Source: Lunatimonas lonarensis
GTDB taxonomy: Bacteria > Bacteroidota > Bacteroidia > Cytophagales > Cyclobacteriaceae
DNA length: 64,000 bases
Direction of reading: 5' to 3'
Assembly (NCBI RefSeq): GCF_000390185.1
Contig: NZ_AQHR01000096.1
Location: forward strand, 62,001 to 126,000
Positions 1 to 8,384 of this stretch are shown piece after piece; positions within the stretch are counted from its first letter, which is position 1; the number at the start of each line of letters is the position of its first letter. The position numbers and the translations under genes are program-made. The notes under the pieces are model-generated. The model was not told where the DNA came from. It was given only the letters and a program-made list of their open reading frames with translations, and searched no databases.

Positions 1-862
1 CGATGATGATCTCTGCAGCCACAAACTGGCCAATACTAATCTCATCGTTCATCAAAAGAATACTTCCCGCTACCAACAGGGACACGACAATCAGCACCTT
101 GAAGGCAATCATGATCTTATATTGGAAGATCAAAACGGCAAAGTGACTGTTTCTATTCTCCACATATTTCTTCACGAGCTTATCGACCCGCAAAAATGGC
201 AGGTCGGAAAATCCGGCCAACTTAAACGTACCCAGAGTTCGCCCTATTTCTTCAAGCCAATAGGCCACTTCATACTTGGCCGACGATTCCTTTAGACTCG
301 TCTCCATCCCTTTTGGACTCGTGAACCGAAAAACTAGGTACAATAAAAGAACCAAAGTAACCGCAAAGATTATAAAGAACTGGTGATAAACGGCCAACAA
401 AAGCAACCCAAAGAAAACCTGCAAGGTGGCCGTACTAAAATCAATCAGAAGCTTGGCAAGGCCTTTTTGAAGGTTTATGGTATCAAAAAACCGATTGACC
501 AGTTCCGGGGCATACTTTCCCCTGAGCGCTTCCATCTTGATTCGTGGTAAACGATAGGAAAATTCCAACGCCGATTTACTGAAAATCCGCTGCTGCAACT
601 TCTCCGTGAGGTAAAGCTGACTGATCTGCAAAAACCCCCCAAAGATAACCCCCAATGCAACGATCGCTACCAACAAGGTCCAAGACGTGGTCATCCTCCC
701 CCCTAGGATGAAGTTTAGAATGGCCTGAATACCCAGCGGAAGGGATAGCGAGACGATACCGTTTAGTACCGCATAGAAATAAATGGCATAAACTTCTTTT
801 TTCTCTTCTCTTAACAGATTAAAAAACCGGTTCAGAGGTGTTTGAAGGTAATCAGCTTTCAT
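1..862 (-). CDS. ABC exporter, transmembrane half (truncated by window edge)
   Basis: This gene runs off the left edge; 287 codons are visible. The visible part is the membrane domain of an ABC exporter: hydrophobic segments lie near residues 25-50, 58-80, 150-185 and about 255-275, separated by a charged region rich in EKLQQR and KLVKKYVENR-type sequence. No N-terminal C39 peptidase domain is present. The nucleotide-binding domain would lie outside the window. The start ATG (860-862) overlaps the end of the TetR gene by 11 bases, so the two genes are translated from one message and the regulator probably controls the exporter. The substrate cannot be deduced. Confidence 0.8.
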   Translation of the reverse strand, partial: MKADYLQTPLNRFFNLLREEKKEVYAIYFYAVLNGIVSLSLPLGIQAILNFILGGRMTTSWTLLVAIVALGVIFGGFLQISQLYLTEKLQQRIFSKSALEFSYRLPRIKMEALRGKYAPELVNRFFDTINLQKGLAKLLIDFSTATLQVFFGLLLLAVYHQFFIIFAVTLVLLLYLVFRFTSPKGMETSLKESSAKYEVAYWLEEIGRTLGTFKLAGFSDLPFLRVDKLVKKYVENRNSHFAVLIFQYKIMIAFKVLIVVSLLVAGSILLMNDEISIGQFVAAEIII

Positions 863-1532
863 TCTTCAGGGTTTTAAATATCAGTTCGTTGTAAAAATCC
901 ACCTTTTCATCGCCAACCAATCCAATCTCTGTCATCATCGGCATATGTTTGCGGAAATATGCGTGCAATAACGTTGACTCCATCAAAGTTGAAACCAGCG
1001 TCTTTGGATATTTGTAGGTCGGGTTTATTTCCTTAACCAAGGTGACAAGCCTCGCATTGAGCCTATGAAAGTGCTTGAAGTAGCCATTTTGATTTTCTAT
1101 ATCCACCTCCTTGGTCAAAAATGATTTATAGGACTCTTCTGTCACGATCTGAATAAGCATTTCCGGATCCAGGTATTGGTTCTTTTTGGTATCAGGTCCC
1201 TCAACCAACAGCTTGATGGCTATCCGCATCTTTTCGTACGGGTCCGTCAAGTTTGAGATGTAAAAAACAAGGTGATGCTCCAACCAACCCCAGTACCACG
1301 CCGTTAAATACACGAGTAGTTTATGTTTGTTTTCAAAGTATCTGTATATGGCGCCCTCCGTACTGCCTACCCGCTCGGCGAGTTTGCGAAACGTAAACCC
1401 CTCCATGCCAAGTTCGGCAATCAAAAAGAGGCTTTGATTGATAATTTTACGGCCCAATTCAGAGCTAAGCGGGTCTTTCAGGTAAACATCGTCCGTCACC
1501 TGAACCATGATAGAGTTTAAAATTTGGTCCAT
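852..1532 (-). CDS. TetR/AcrR family transcriptional regulator
   Basis: A 226-residue protein with a TetR-type helix-turn-helix at about residues 40-75: the segment around GFTFRKLAERVGSTEGAIYR and the following YFENKHKLL are diagnostic. The C-terminal part is the variable ligand/dimerisation domain, so the inducer is unknown. The listed start gives about 25 residues before the HTH helix 1; an internal Met at residue 9 is a possible alternative start. The downstream ABC gene overlaps its stop by 11 bases. A short inverted repeat at 1583-1595 in the upstream region is a possible operator. Likely role: a local repressor of the exporter. Confidence 0.85.
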   Translation of the reverse strand: MDQILNSIMVQVTDDVYLKDPLSSELGRKIINQSLFLIAELGMEGFTFRKLAERVGSTEGAIYRYFENKHKLLVYLTAWYWGWLEHHLVFYISNLTDPYEKMRIAIKLLVEGPDTKKNQYLDPEMLIQIVTEESYKSFLTKEVDIENQNGYFKHFHRLNARLVTLVKEINPTYKYPKTLVSTLMESTLLHAYFRKHMPMMTEIGLVGDEKVDFYNELIFKTLKNES

Positions 1533-1582
1533 TCAAAAATTGATAAAGCTAACTGACAACAGGTTTATACGGCTTTTGTTTC

Positions 1583-1595
1583 AGTAAGTTTTACT
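1583..1595. promoter_or_regulatory. Candidate TetR operator (inverted repeat)
   Basis: AGTAA-GTT-TTACT is a perfect 5+5 base inverted repeat about 50 bases upstream of the TetR start codon. TetR-family regulators commonly bind short inverted repeats in their own promoter. The arms are short and the surroundings are AT-rich, so chance occurrence is possible. Confidence 0.25.
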
Positions 1596-1718
1596 AACAA
1601 TTAATAAATTTTAAAAAATTTTAACACTTTTTTTGACAGTCAAAGGTGGATACCCTTTCGGATTGGCTTAAGCAAAAAAATCAACCAATTTCATTACCAA
1701 ATCGACACCTGATTTCTG

Positions 1719-2105
1719 CTAGCCCCTAAACTTGATCCTTCCGACTCCATACAAATACAACGTTTTGGAGTAACGCAGCATAACGGGCAACAACAATACG
1801 TTGAAAAAAACCACACTGAAAATATATGCCATCAAATCAGGATTCTCCATTAGAACGTTCAAGGCGACCATGATCGAAATAAACAAGGCAACTGATAAGG
1901 CATAGCTAATGTACATAGCCCCGTAGAAAAAATCCGGCTCAGGAACCAACGTCTCTCCGCACACGGGGCATTCCTTATTCACGTCGGTTAGCTTCGAAAA
2001 GCTGTAAATCGGCACTGGAAACAGATTTCCTTTTCTGCATGCCGGACATTTACAACCTCGGATCGCACCTGCTAGAGAGGGTACACCTTCAATTTTATCA
2101 TTCAT
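1719..2105 (-). CDS. DUF983 family small membrane protein
   Basis: A 128-residue protein with two cysteine pairs in its N-terminal half (CKCPAC at residues 18-23 and ECPVCG near 45-50), probably a zinc ribbon, followed by two hydrophobic helices at about residues 60-85 and 90-110. This is the layout of the DUF983 family, common in Bacteroidota and alphaproteobacteria and of unknown function. It lies about 150 bases behind the 69-residue gene on the same strand; the gap holds a hairpin at 2177-2205 and a repeat, so it may have its own promoter. Confidence 0.8.
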   Translation of the reverse strand: MNDKIEGVPSLAGAIRGCKCPACRKGNLFPVPIYSFSKLTDVNKECPVCGETLVPEPDFFYGAMYISYALSVALFISIMVALNVLMENPDLMAYIFSVVFFNVLLLPVMLRYSKTLYLYGVGRIKFRG

Positions 2106-2176
2106 CTGTTTAGAATTTTTTTAACGGTCAGACCATATCTCTGTTTATGGGAATCCCTGCCGGCAGTAGGTCGCTT

Positions 2177-2205
2177 GGCTACCCTGAATAGCTATAGGGG
2201 TAGCC
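2177..2205. other. Hairpin in intergenic region
   Basis: GGCTACCC (2177-2184) and GGGTAGCC (2198-2205) form a perfect 8-base stem with a 13-base loop. Neither side has a run of T, so it is not a clear intrinsic terminator. It may be part of the adjacent repeated sequence or an RNA-processing element. Confidence 0.35.
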
Positions 2206-2221
2206 CAGTGTGTGCAGGCTA

Positions 2222-2262
2222 TGTCATGCCTATCGGTCAGGTAGGCCGGCTCGATTTCGTCA
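2222..2262 (+). repeat. Dispersed ~40-base repeat, copy 1
   Basis: Begins TGTCATGCC and ends with the 15-base word GGCTCGATTTCGTCA (2248-2262). The same start word (one change) and exactly the same end word occur at 3112-3150; a more degenerate relative is at about 54184-54216. The end word overlaps the stop codon of the 69-residue gene. Confidence 0.45.
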
Positions 2263-2469
2263 GCTTCTGTCTATTTCATCCAAATCATAATCAGCTCCCC
2301 TACCCCATCGGATGAGTTCCTCGAATTCGTAATGCTCCAAGGTATCCATATCTAATACCCGATAGTTGGACGAGTTGATTCGTTCCAACACCTTTAAGGT
2401 TCTACTTTCTCCGAAATTGATCATCCGGTAGATACGGCCTACGCGGAGATTGTCAAGTGCCAGTGGCAT
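2260..2469 (-). CDS. Small hypothetical protein (69 residues)
   Basis: A 69-residue ORF on the same strand as its neighbours, 22 bases behind the DUF4920 lipoprotein gene, so probably cotranscribed with it. The sequence is soluble, with an acidic C-terminus (DYDLDEIDRS) and an SH3-like beta-rich middle (RTLKVLERI, NYRVLDMDTLEHYEFEEL). No signal peptide or membrane helix is seen. I do not recognise a characterised family. The amino acid composition and genic context support a real gene. Its stop codon lies inside a dispersed repeat, so the C-terminus may have been altered by the repeat. Confidence 0.55.
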   Translation of the reverse strand: MPLALDNLRVGRIYRMINFGESRTLKVLERINSSNYRVLDMDTLEHYEFEELIRWGRGADYDLDEIDRS

Positions 2470-2491
2470 ACGTTGTGCTGGTTATACTTTA

Positions 2492-2998
2492 TTATATACC
2501 CTCTTCAATCACGACTCCCGATGCTACAAAAGACACCGAAGATTCTGGCTCAATGATCAGGTCAATTTCCTCCCTGCTCTTTCCCGCATCCTCTGCATAG
2601 TGCTTGAGCGTGGCCACATCCGTCACCGATTGTTGCGCTACACCTTCTATGCGTACCCTGTACCCTTTGGACTCCTTGGGAACAAAAAACGCATAATCCT
2701 TAAAGGTCACCCTCATTTCACGGCCATCCGGCAAATCCAGCGTCATCCAACACCCCTTGTTTGCGCAAACCTCTTTGATTTCTCCGGTAACAATTCCCTC
2801 AAAGATCCCATCAGTGCCTACGCTTGCATACATTTGCTCGATGGTCACAGCCTCTCCATCACCCATGGCTTCTCCAAAAGCACCTGTCACATCAGAGCCA
2901 GTGCCTACCACCTCATGGGTCGCAGGACCGGAACTGCAGGCCCAAAAATTAGCCGAAGCCATCAAAATGAACAAATATTTAATCCCCTTCTGCATCAT
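2492..2998 (-). CDS. DUF4920 domain lipoprotein
   Basis: Translation from the ATG at 2996-2998 gives 168 residues beginning MMQKGIKYLF with a hydrophobic signal and a cysteine in FWACSS, consistent with a lipoprotein. A longer reading frame (to 3061) adds 21 hydrophilic residues in front of the signal and is unlikely. The core contains EVCANKGCWMTLDLPDG, the cysteine-containing signature of DUF4920, followed by FKDYAFFVPKES. Many relatives in Bacteroidota are annotated only as DUF4920; function is unknown, with a metal or redox role suggested by the paired cysteines. It probably heads a short operon with the 69-residue gene. Confidence 0.75.
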   Translation of the reverse strand: MMQKGIKYLFILMASANFWACSSGPATHEVVGTGSDVTGAFGEAMGDGEAVTIEQMYASVGTDGIFEGIVTGEIKEVCANKGCWMTLDLPDGREMRVTFKDYAFFVPKESKGYRVRIEGVAQQSVTDVATLKHYAEDAGKSREEIDLIIEPESSVSFVASGVVIEEGI

Positions 2999-3111
2999 TT
3001 GATAATTGCTTTTTTTATGATCATTACTTTCTACTATGTCATTAAGATCACGAGGCAGCATCTAAAAGACCATATCTCATGGTTGATTGCCACCCCTGCT
3101 TATTACGGCCC

Positions 3112-3150
3112 TGTCATGGCATTCCGCCTTTGGCAGGCTCGATTTCGTCA
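3112..3150 (+). repeat. Dispersed ~40-base repeat, copy 2
   Basis: TGTCATGGC at 3112-3120 and GGCTCGATTTCGTCA at 3136-3150 match the two ends of the copy at 2222-2262; the centre contains CGCCTTTGGCAGG, a small hairpin-forming core. It lies in the noncoding gap before serA. Confidence 0.45.
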
Positions 3151-3352
3151 AACACTACGTTGATCAGCATTAATAACTTCGAAAGATAGAAAAACAGTTT
3201 CGTCCCTAACTTAAATCATTGTGCTTTTTTTAAGAACTAAAGGGCTAGGAAATGGAAGCCATACACCAACACGCTAAAAGTGCAAATTCCCCGTAGCCTA
3301 ACAGGTGCCAAAGTAAATTCAAACTAAACCTTCATAATATTTTTTAATCTGT

Positions 3353-3360
3353 TAATTTTG
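3353..3360 (+). promoter_or_regulatory. Bacteroidota-type -7 box for serA
   Basis: TAATTTTG matches the TAnnTTTG consensus and lies 28 bases before the serA start codon. The preceding AT-rich stretch has no clear -33 box. The rest of the gap from 2999 to here holds only the repeat at 3112-3150. Confidence 0.5.
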
Positions 3361-3388
3361 CGTCTCGTTATAAAAACTTCACCAGCAA

Positions 3389-5281
3389 ATGACCGTTACG
3401 AAGAAATTTATCATTGACTTTGACAGTACGTTTACCCAGGTGGAAGCCCTGGATATCCTGGGGGAAATCAGTCTACAGCAGGATCCTGAAAAGGAAAAGA
3501 AGTTGCAGGCCATAAAAGATATTACCGACAAGGGGATGGAAGGCAGCATTACTTTTCGGGAGAGTCTAGAGCAACGGCTTTCATTGCTTAACGCTAACAG
3601 ATCCCAGATAGCGTCTCTGATTGATTCTCTCAGAAACAAAGTCTCGACTTCGTTTCACCGCAACAAAGAGTTTTTGAAAGAAAACGCAGACGACATTTAC
3701 ATAATCTCAAACGGTTTCAAGGACTTTATCATTCCGATAGTTGCTGAATACGGTATCAAAGAAGAGAATGTATTCGCAAACGAGTTTGTGTACGATGAGG
3801 CAGGTCACATCGTCGATTTTAACCGGGAAAATCCTCTATCTAAAAATAACGGAAAGCCCGAAACCATAAAGAGGTTAAACCTAGAAGGTGACATCTATGT
3901 GGTCGGGGATGGATACACCGATTACGAAATCAAGGCATCGGGAGTAGCAAACAAATTTTATGCGTTTACAGAAAACGTAAACCGACCCAGGGTTTTGGCA
4001 AAAGCCGACCATGTGGCACCCAGTTTTGATGAAATCCTTTACGTAAATAAGTTGAACAAGAAATTCTCCTACCCCAAAAGCCGGATCAACGTGCTTTTAT
4101 TGGAAAACGTGCATCCTGTAGGTATAGAGCTGATGAAGCAGGAGGGGTACAACGTCGAAGTGGTCAGTTCTGCCCTTTCAGAGGAAGAGCTGATGGAAAA
4201 AATCAAAAAGGTATCTATCTTAGGTATCCGTTCCAAAACCCAGGTAACCAAAAGAGTATTGGACAACGCGAACCGGTTGATTGCAATCGGTGCGTTCTGC
4301 ATAGGTACCAACCAAATCGACTTGGAAACCTGCCAAGAAAAAGGCATAGCTGTATTCAATGCGCCTTTTAGCAATACCCGATCGGTTGTCGAGATGGCTA
4401 TCGGGGAGATCATTGTGCTTCGACGCAAACTTTTTGACAAGAGTGTAAACCTGCACAAAGGTATTTGGGATAAATCTGCTTCGGGCAGTTTCGAGATCCG
4501 AGGCAAAAAACTTGGCATAATCGGCTATGGTAATATTGGTGCCCAGCTTTCCGTACTGGCAGAAAATCTGGGTATGGATGTATATTATTACGATGTATTG
4601 GAAAAGCTGGCACTGGGGAATGCGACCAAAATCGAATCACTGGATAAGCTGCTTGAAACCTGCGACGTAATCAGTCTTCACGTAGATGGACGAAAAGAAA
4701 ACTACAACCTGATCAACAGGGAACGTCTGCAAAAAATGAAAAAAGGCTCTCTTTTGATCAACCTGAGCAGAGGACACGTGGTGGATATACCAGCCCTAAA
4801 AGAGGCCTTGGAGTCGGGTCATATTGCCGGAGCTGCGATCGACGTATTTCCTTCGGAGCCCAAAAACAATGACGAGCCCTTCGAATCAGAGCTTCTGGGA
4901 TTGCCAAACACCATCCTTACGCCACACATTGGTGGAAGTACGCTGGAGGCCCAAATCAACATCGCCAAATTTGTGCCGGGAAAAATCATGGAATATATCA
5001 ACACGGGCAACACGTATAACAGCGTCAACTTCCCCAATATCCAACTTCCCTTCCTACAGAATGCCCACAGGCTTATTCACATACACCAAAACGAGCCGGG
5101 CATCATGGCCAAAATCAACCAGATACTTGCCGATCACGAAATAAACATCGTGGGTCAGTACCTGAAAACGAATGAGAAAATAGGCTACGTAATCACTGAC
5201 ATCGACAAGGCCTATTCCAGCCGGGTGATCGATGACCTGAAAAATATTTCCGGCACCATCCGATTCCGTATGTTGTATTAA
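3389..5281 (+). CDS. serA: Phosphoserine phosphatase-like / D-3-phosphoglycerate dehydrogenase fusion
   Basis: A 630-residue protein with two enzymes in one chain. Residues 1-220 are a HAD phosphatase related to SerB: motif I DFDSTFT (D10, D12), motif II ISNGF, a GK lysine and motif IV GDGYTDYE. Residues about 230-630 are D-3-phosphoglycerate dehydrogenase: the NAD site GIIGYGNIG near 375, catalytic Arg in LSRGHVVD, Glu in AIDVFPSEP and His in LTPHIGGST, then a C-terminal ACT domain (NEPGIMAKINQILADHEINI). The two activities are the first and last steps of serine synthesis from 3-phosphoglycerate; SerC is not in the window. The ACT domain suggests serine feedback. All catalytic residues appear intact. 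Confidence 0.92.
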   Translation: MTVTKKFIIDFDSTFTQVEALDILGEISLQQDPEKEKKLQAIKDITDKGMEGSITFRESLEQRLSLLNANRSQIASLIDSLRNKVSTSFHRNKEFLKENADDIYIISNGFKDFIIPIVAEYGIKEENVFANEFVYDEAGHIVDFNRENPLSKNNGKPETIKRLNLEGDIYVVGDGYTDYEIKASGVANKFYAFTENVNRPRVLAKADHVAPSFDEILYVNKLNKKFSYPKSRINVLLLENVHPVGIELMKQEGYNVEVVSSALSEEELMEKIKKVSILGIRSKTQVTKRVLDNANRLIAIGAFCIGTNQIDLETCQEKGIAVFNAPFSNTRSVVEMAIGEIIVLRRKLFDKSVNLHKGIWDKSASGSFEIRGKKLGIIGYGNIGAQLSVLAENLGMDVYYYDVLEKLALGNATKIESLDKLLETCDVISLHVDGRKENYNLINRERLQKMKKGSLLINLSRGHVVDIPALKEALESGHIAGAAIDVFPSEPKNNDEPFESELLGLPNTILTPHIGGSTLEAQINIAKFVPGKIMEYINTGNTYNSVNFPNIQLPFLQNAHRLIHIHQNEPGIMAKINQILADHEINIVGQYLKTNEKIGYVITDIDKAYSSRVIDDLKNISGTIRFRMLY

Positions 5282-5326
5282 AAAAAAGCGGAACCTTTCG
5301 GCACTACAGCCAATTGGTTCCGCTTT
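5281..5326 (-). terminator. Strong intrinsic terminator, minus strand (also usable by serA)
   Basis: AAAGCGGAACC (5285-5295) pairs perfectly with GGTTCCGCTTT (5316-5326). Read on the minus strand the stem is followed by eight T (5281-5288 region); on the plus strand only three T follow. The orientation therefore fits a minus-strand transcript best, although it directly follows the serA stop and could serve both. Confidence 0.75.
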
Positions 5327-5536
5327 CAATAATGAGTCCGGACGTCGGAGTGTTACAAACCTCCTATAAAACAAGATTTGAGCTGCCCTGAGATCGCAAC
5401 CTTCCACTGTTATCCTGCCTATGGGCGAGGTCCTTGTATGCTTTCGATCCAAGGATGAGGCCTGGTTTTGAAAAAGGGCTTCACTCGGGATATTTAATTA
5501 ATTTGTGAAGTTTGAACATGTCATTAGCCCGAACCC
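5281..5536 (-). ncRNA. Candidate structured noncoding RNA (about 255 nt)
   Basis: A minus-strand unit bounded by a perfect -7 box TATATTTG (5541-5548) and a strong terminator (5285-5326 with a T tract). The stretch between has no convincing protein. It can fold into a long rod: GAGTG near 5485 with CACTC near 5352, CAAAACC with GGTTTG, AACC with GGTT, ATCC with GGAT and a terminal hairpin CCTTG...CAAGG. A long rod with an internal bubble is the shape of 6S RNA, which should be tested first, but I cannot identify it from primary sequence. It is convergent with serA and shares its terminator. Confidence 0.5.
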
Positions 5537-5540
5537 ATCA

Positions 5541-5548
5541 CAAATATA
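5541..5548 (-). promoter_or_regulatory. -7 box for the candidate ncRNA
   Basis: On the minus strand this reads TATATTTG, a perfect TAnnTTTG match, and would start transcription near 5535. An AT-rich TTTATTTTT stretch lies about 20 bases upstream. The remaining 5549-5816 stretch shows no other gene. Confidence 0.5.
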
Positions 5549-5816
5549 CATCACGCATTCGGTAAAAATAAATCCATGGCTAGAATCTAAAGCCAATCGC
5601 TTAATTTACCCATCCTCAAATCAGCTTTGCTTCTTATAATAATACCGAAAACAGTTCACGAGGCTGAAAACAATCCGTTCAGCACATGAATCTACTAAAA
5701 AATGACAGGTGTCTTGCTATACGTTTTCAAAAAGCATACCTTGGGATAGCTTGACTTACTTTTTTTAGGATTTTTAAAACCATTGTGAATCATAGGCCAA
5801 AAGCGGGAAAACCAGC

Positions 5817-6740
5817 ATGTACCAAATCAAAAAACTCATCGTCTGCCTCGATCGGACAGAAATGGACGCCACTTTAGTGAAGTTTGCGGCCTTCATTGCT
5901 GATACCAATCAAACCAAGAAGATCTACTTCACCAACGTGATCCGTAACCTCCACATCCCTCAGGAGGTACTCAACGAGTTTCCAAACCTGATCGAAGGAA
6001 TGATCAATGAGCGAAAGACAGAAATGAAAAAGACGGTTGAGCAACATTTTGATAGAGAAGTGCCTACCGAGTTTGCCTATGTGGTGAAAGAGGGCCAGCT
6101 ATCTAAAAAAATCCTTAAGTTGGCCAACGAAAAATCCGTAGACATGATCTTGGTGGGAAGGAAAATTTCGCTACCCGGTTCAGGTGTGTTGTCCCAGCGG
6201 CTTGCCCGCAGGGCCAGTTGCTCGCTCTTGATAGTCCCAGAAAACAGTAAACCCAAACTCAAGAAGCTGTTGGTTCCGAGCGATTTTTCCGACTATGCAC
6301 GTGAAGCCATGGAAGTGGCCATCTCCGTAGCGGAACGAAGTAGGGAAAAAGCTGAGATCATCTGCCAAAACGTTTTTACCGTCCCCTCCGGCTATCATTT
6401 TACGGGCAAGAGTTATGACGAATTTGCCGCCATCATGCAAACGCATGCGGAGATTAACTTCAAGAAATTTATTCGAAAAATTGATACCAAGAGCATTAAG
6501 GTAAAAGCGGTATATACCAAAGATGACGATGATGACCCCGTAGAAGACATCATCCGGGTAGCCAAAGAAATCAATGCCAACGGTATTATAATCGGAGCCA
6601 AGGGAAGGACGGCGGCCACTGCGTTGTTTATTGGAAGCATGGCTGAAAGACTCATCCAGCTTAACGATCAATTCCCCCTGTTGGTAACCCGACCGAAGGG
6701 GAAAAATGCCGGAATCATTGAATACATATTGGAAATTTGA
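5817..6740 (+). CDS. Tandem universal stress protein (UspA family)
   Basis: A 307-residue cytoplasmic protein made of two Usp domains (about 1-145 and 150-300). The first starts IKKLIVCLDRTEMD and ends SCSLLIVPE; the second starts LKKLLVPSDFSDYAREAM and contains GIIIGAKGRT followed by GSMAERLIQ, resembling the ATP-binding G2xG9xG(S/T) motif. Domain one has a weaker version (ILVGRKISLPGSG). The family binds ATP or other small ligands and is induced in starvation or stress. It stands alone, with about 270 AT-rich bases in front and no clear operon partner. Confidence 0.88.
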   Translation: MYQIKKLIVCLDRTEMDATLVKFAAFIADTNQTKKIYFTNVIRNLHIPQEVLNEFPNLIEGMINERKTEMKKTVEQHFDREVPTEFAYVVKEGQLSKKILKLANEKSVDMILVGRKISLPGSGVLSQRLARRASCSLLIVPENSKPKLKKLLVPSDFSDYAREAMEVAISVAERSREKAEIICQNVFTVPSGYHFTGKSYDEFAAIMQTHAEINFKKFIRKIDTKSIKVKAVYTKDDDDDPVEDIIRVAKEINANGIIIGAKGRTAATALFIGSMAERLIQLNDQFPLLVTRPKGKNAGIIEYILEI

Positions 6741-6830
6741 GCCAATCAAAAAAATGTTTGGGAAATCTAGTTTTTTTGAACTTTACCGTTAATTAAGTAC
6801 CTTTAACTTATTAACCTTAAAACCAACGTT

Positions 6831-7769
6831 ATGAAGACTTTCACTACGATTTTTATTTTTATACCATTTTTCATGAGCTCATTTGTGGCGGAGGCACAGT
6901 TGCTTCGTAGATTAAAAAACGCCGCCGAGGAGGGCGTTGCCAGGGCAGTTGAACGAAGAGTGGTCAGCGAAGTAGAAAAAGCCACCCAAAAACAATTTGA
7001 AAAAGCATTTGGAGACCTCTACGGTGGCCAACGAGGAGGGGGCATGTATGACTTCAGCAAAATTCTCGAGTCCATCAACACCAATGTAGAGATCGAAGAC
7101 AGGTATGTCTTTTCAGGATTGGCCGAGATGGAAATGACAGGCACGGAAGCAAACGGAAAAAAAGTCGATCCCGTTCGTCTCAACTCCTACCTTAGCAGCG
7201 ACGACCAGCTAACCGGTATGGAATTCGTTGACCCGGCAGAGAAAAAAAGCAACCAGCGATCGGTAATGATTTTTGATTTCAAAAATAATGCAACGATCAT
7301 GTTGGTGGAAGAAGATGGAAAGAAGACCCGGATTGCATTTGGAGCGGATTGGCAACAAATGATGGAAAATATGGCAGAAATGGCCGATGAGGAAGACGAA
7401 GAAATAGCCGATAATAATATGGAGGACTTCTCCTTCGAAAAAACAGGAAAAACAAAGTCAATTCTAGGGTATAGCTGCGACGAATATGTTGCCAAAACCG
7501 AAGAAATGGAAGCCTCCTATTGGATCAGCAAGGATCCGATCGAAGGGCTACAATCATTTTGGGGAAACAACAGCCCGTTCTTGGCACAACGGATGAAATC
7601 CGAAGGAACTATGGGCTTCAATACCTTCCCAGCAGGAAGTATAATGGAAATGAATTTTGTCAGCAAGACGGATAAGTCTACCTCTACTTTCACCATGGTT
7701 AACATAGATACCAAATCAACCCACACCTTTGTGATGGCTGACTATACCAATGCACTAGGGGGGCAGTAA
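6831..7769 (+). CDS. DUF4412 domain exported protein
   Basis: A 312-residue protein with a signal peptide (residues 1-22, ending VAEAQ). After a charged linker (VERRVVSEVEKATQKQFEKA) the body resembles DUF4412: short beta strands, GYSCDEYVAKTEEMEASYWISKD near 225-245, and an acidic stretch MADEEDEE. The conserved cysteine in LGYSCDEY is typical of that family. Location is probably periplasm or outer membrane; function unknown. It lies 24 bases upstream of folA on the same strand and may be cotranscribed with it. A near-match to the -7 box (TACCTTTA at 6798-6805) precedes it. Confidence 0.72.
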   Translation: MKTFTTIFIFIPFFMSSFVAEAQLLRRLKNAAEEGVARAVERRVVSEVEKATQKQFEKAFGDLYGGQRGGGMYDFSKILESINTNVEIEDRYVFSGLAEMEMTGTEANGKKVDPVRLNSYLSSDDQLTGMEFVDPAEKKSNQRSVMIFDFKNNATIMLVEEDGKKTRIAFGADWQQMMENMAEMADEEDEEIADNNMEDFSFEKTGKTKSILGYSCDEYVAKTEEMEASYWISKDPIEGLQSFWGNNSPFLAQRMKSEGTMGFNTFPAGSIMEMNFVSKTDKSTSTFTMVNIDTKSTHTFVMADYTNALGGQ

Positions 7770-7793
7770 GTTTCTTCGGAACCAACTTAGATC

Positions 7794-8300
7794 ATGTTGA
7801 AAATCTCCATTATTGTAGCCAAGGGGGAGAATAACGTAATTGGCAAGGACAACGACTTGCCATGGCACCTGCCCTCGGATTTGAAGCATTTCAAGGAAAC
7901 CACAAAAGGCCACCACGTGGTCATGGGCAGGAAGACATTCGAAAGTCTCCCCAAACCTCTTCCTGGTAGAACCCATTTGGTTATTACAAGAAACAAAGAA
8001 TACATAGTTCCTGAGGGACACCATGTTTTTTCCTCGTTGGAGGATGCCATAGACTTCGCAACGGAAAAAAACCTGAGCCAGATTTTTATTTTAGGCGGGG
8101 CGGAAATATACAAGGAGGCACTCCCCTACACTGATGAACTGATAGTTACAGAAGTCCATGCCAAACCGGAGGGAGACACCTTTTTCCCGGAACTGAACCC
8201 CGTAGAATGGGTGGAAAGTGACAGAAAAAAGGTGGATCATCGGCAAACGAATGACCAGTATAGCATGGAATTCGTAACTTTGAAGCGCGGAACACTCTAA
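7794..8300 (+). CDS. folA: Dihydrofolate reductase
   Basis: A 168-residue cytoplasmic enzyme, the normal length for the family, that reduces dihydrofolate to tetrahydrofolate with NADPH. Visible motifs are ISIIVAKGENNVIGKDNDLPWHLPSDLKHF split over residues 4-33 (substrate-binding D in LPSDLKHFK), VVMGRKTFESL and FILGGAEIY for NADPH binding. It lies close behind the DUF4412 gene. No thymidylate synthase gene is adjacent. Confidence 0.95.
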   Translation: MLKISIIVAKGENNVIGKDNDLPWHLPSDLKHFKETTKGHHVVMGRKTFESLPKPLPGRTHLVITRNKEYIVPEGHHVFSSLEDAIDFATEKNLSQIFILGGAEIYKEALPYTDELIVTEVHAKPEGDTFFPELNPVEWVESDRKKVDHRQTNDQYSMEFVTLKRGTL

Positions 8301-8384
8301 TACCGGATAAAAAAATCCAATATGGGCGGTAAATTTTATTATGAATCGTTATTTTTAGTGTAGAAGACCTAACCTAATTATTCG

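Noticed and set aside
5054-5452. 132-codon minus-strand frame across the serA end
   Set aside because: It is antisense to serA and covers the terminator and the candidate RNA; composition does not resemble a protein.
8301-8340. Possible terminator after folA
   Set aside because: Only five bases pair (TACCG/CGGTA) with a loop of more than 20 bases and no clean T tract.
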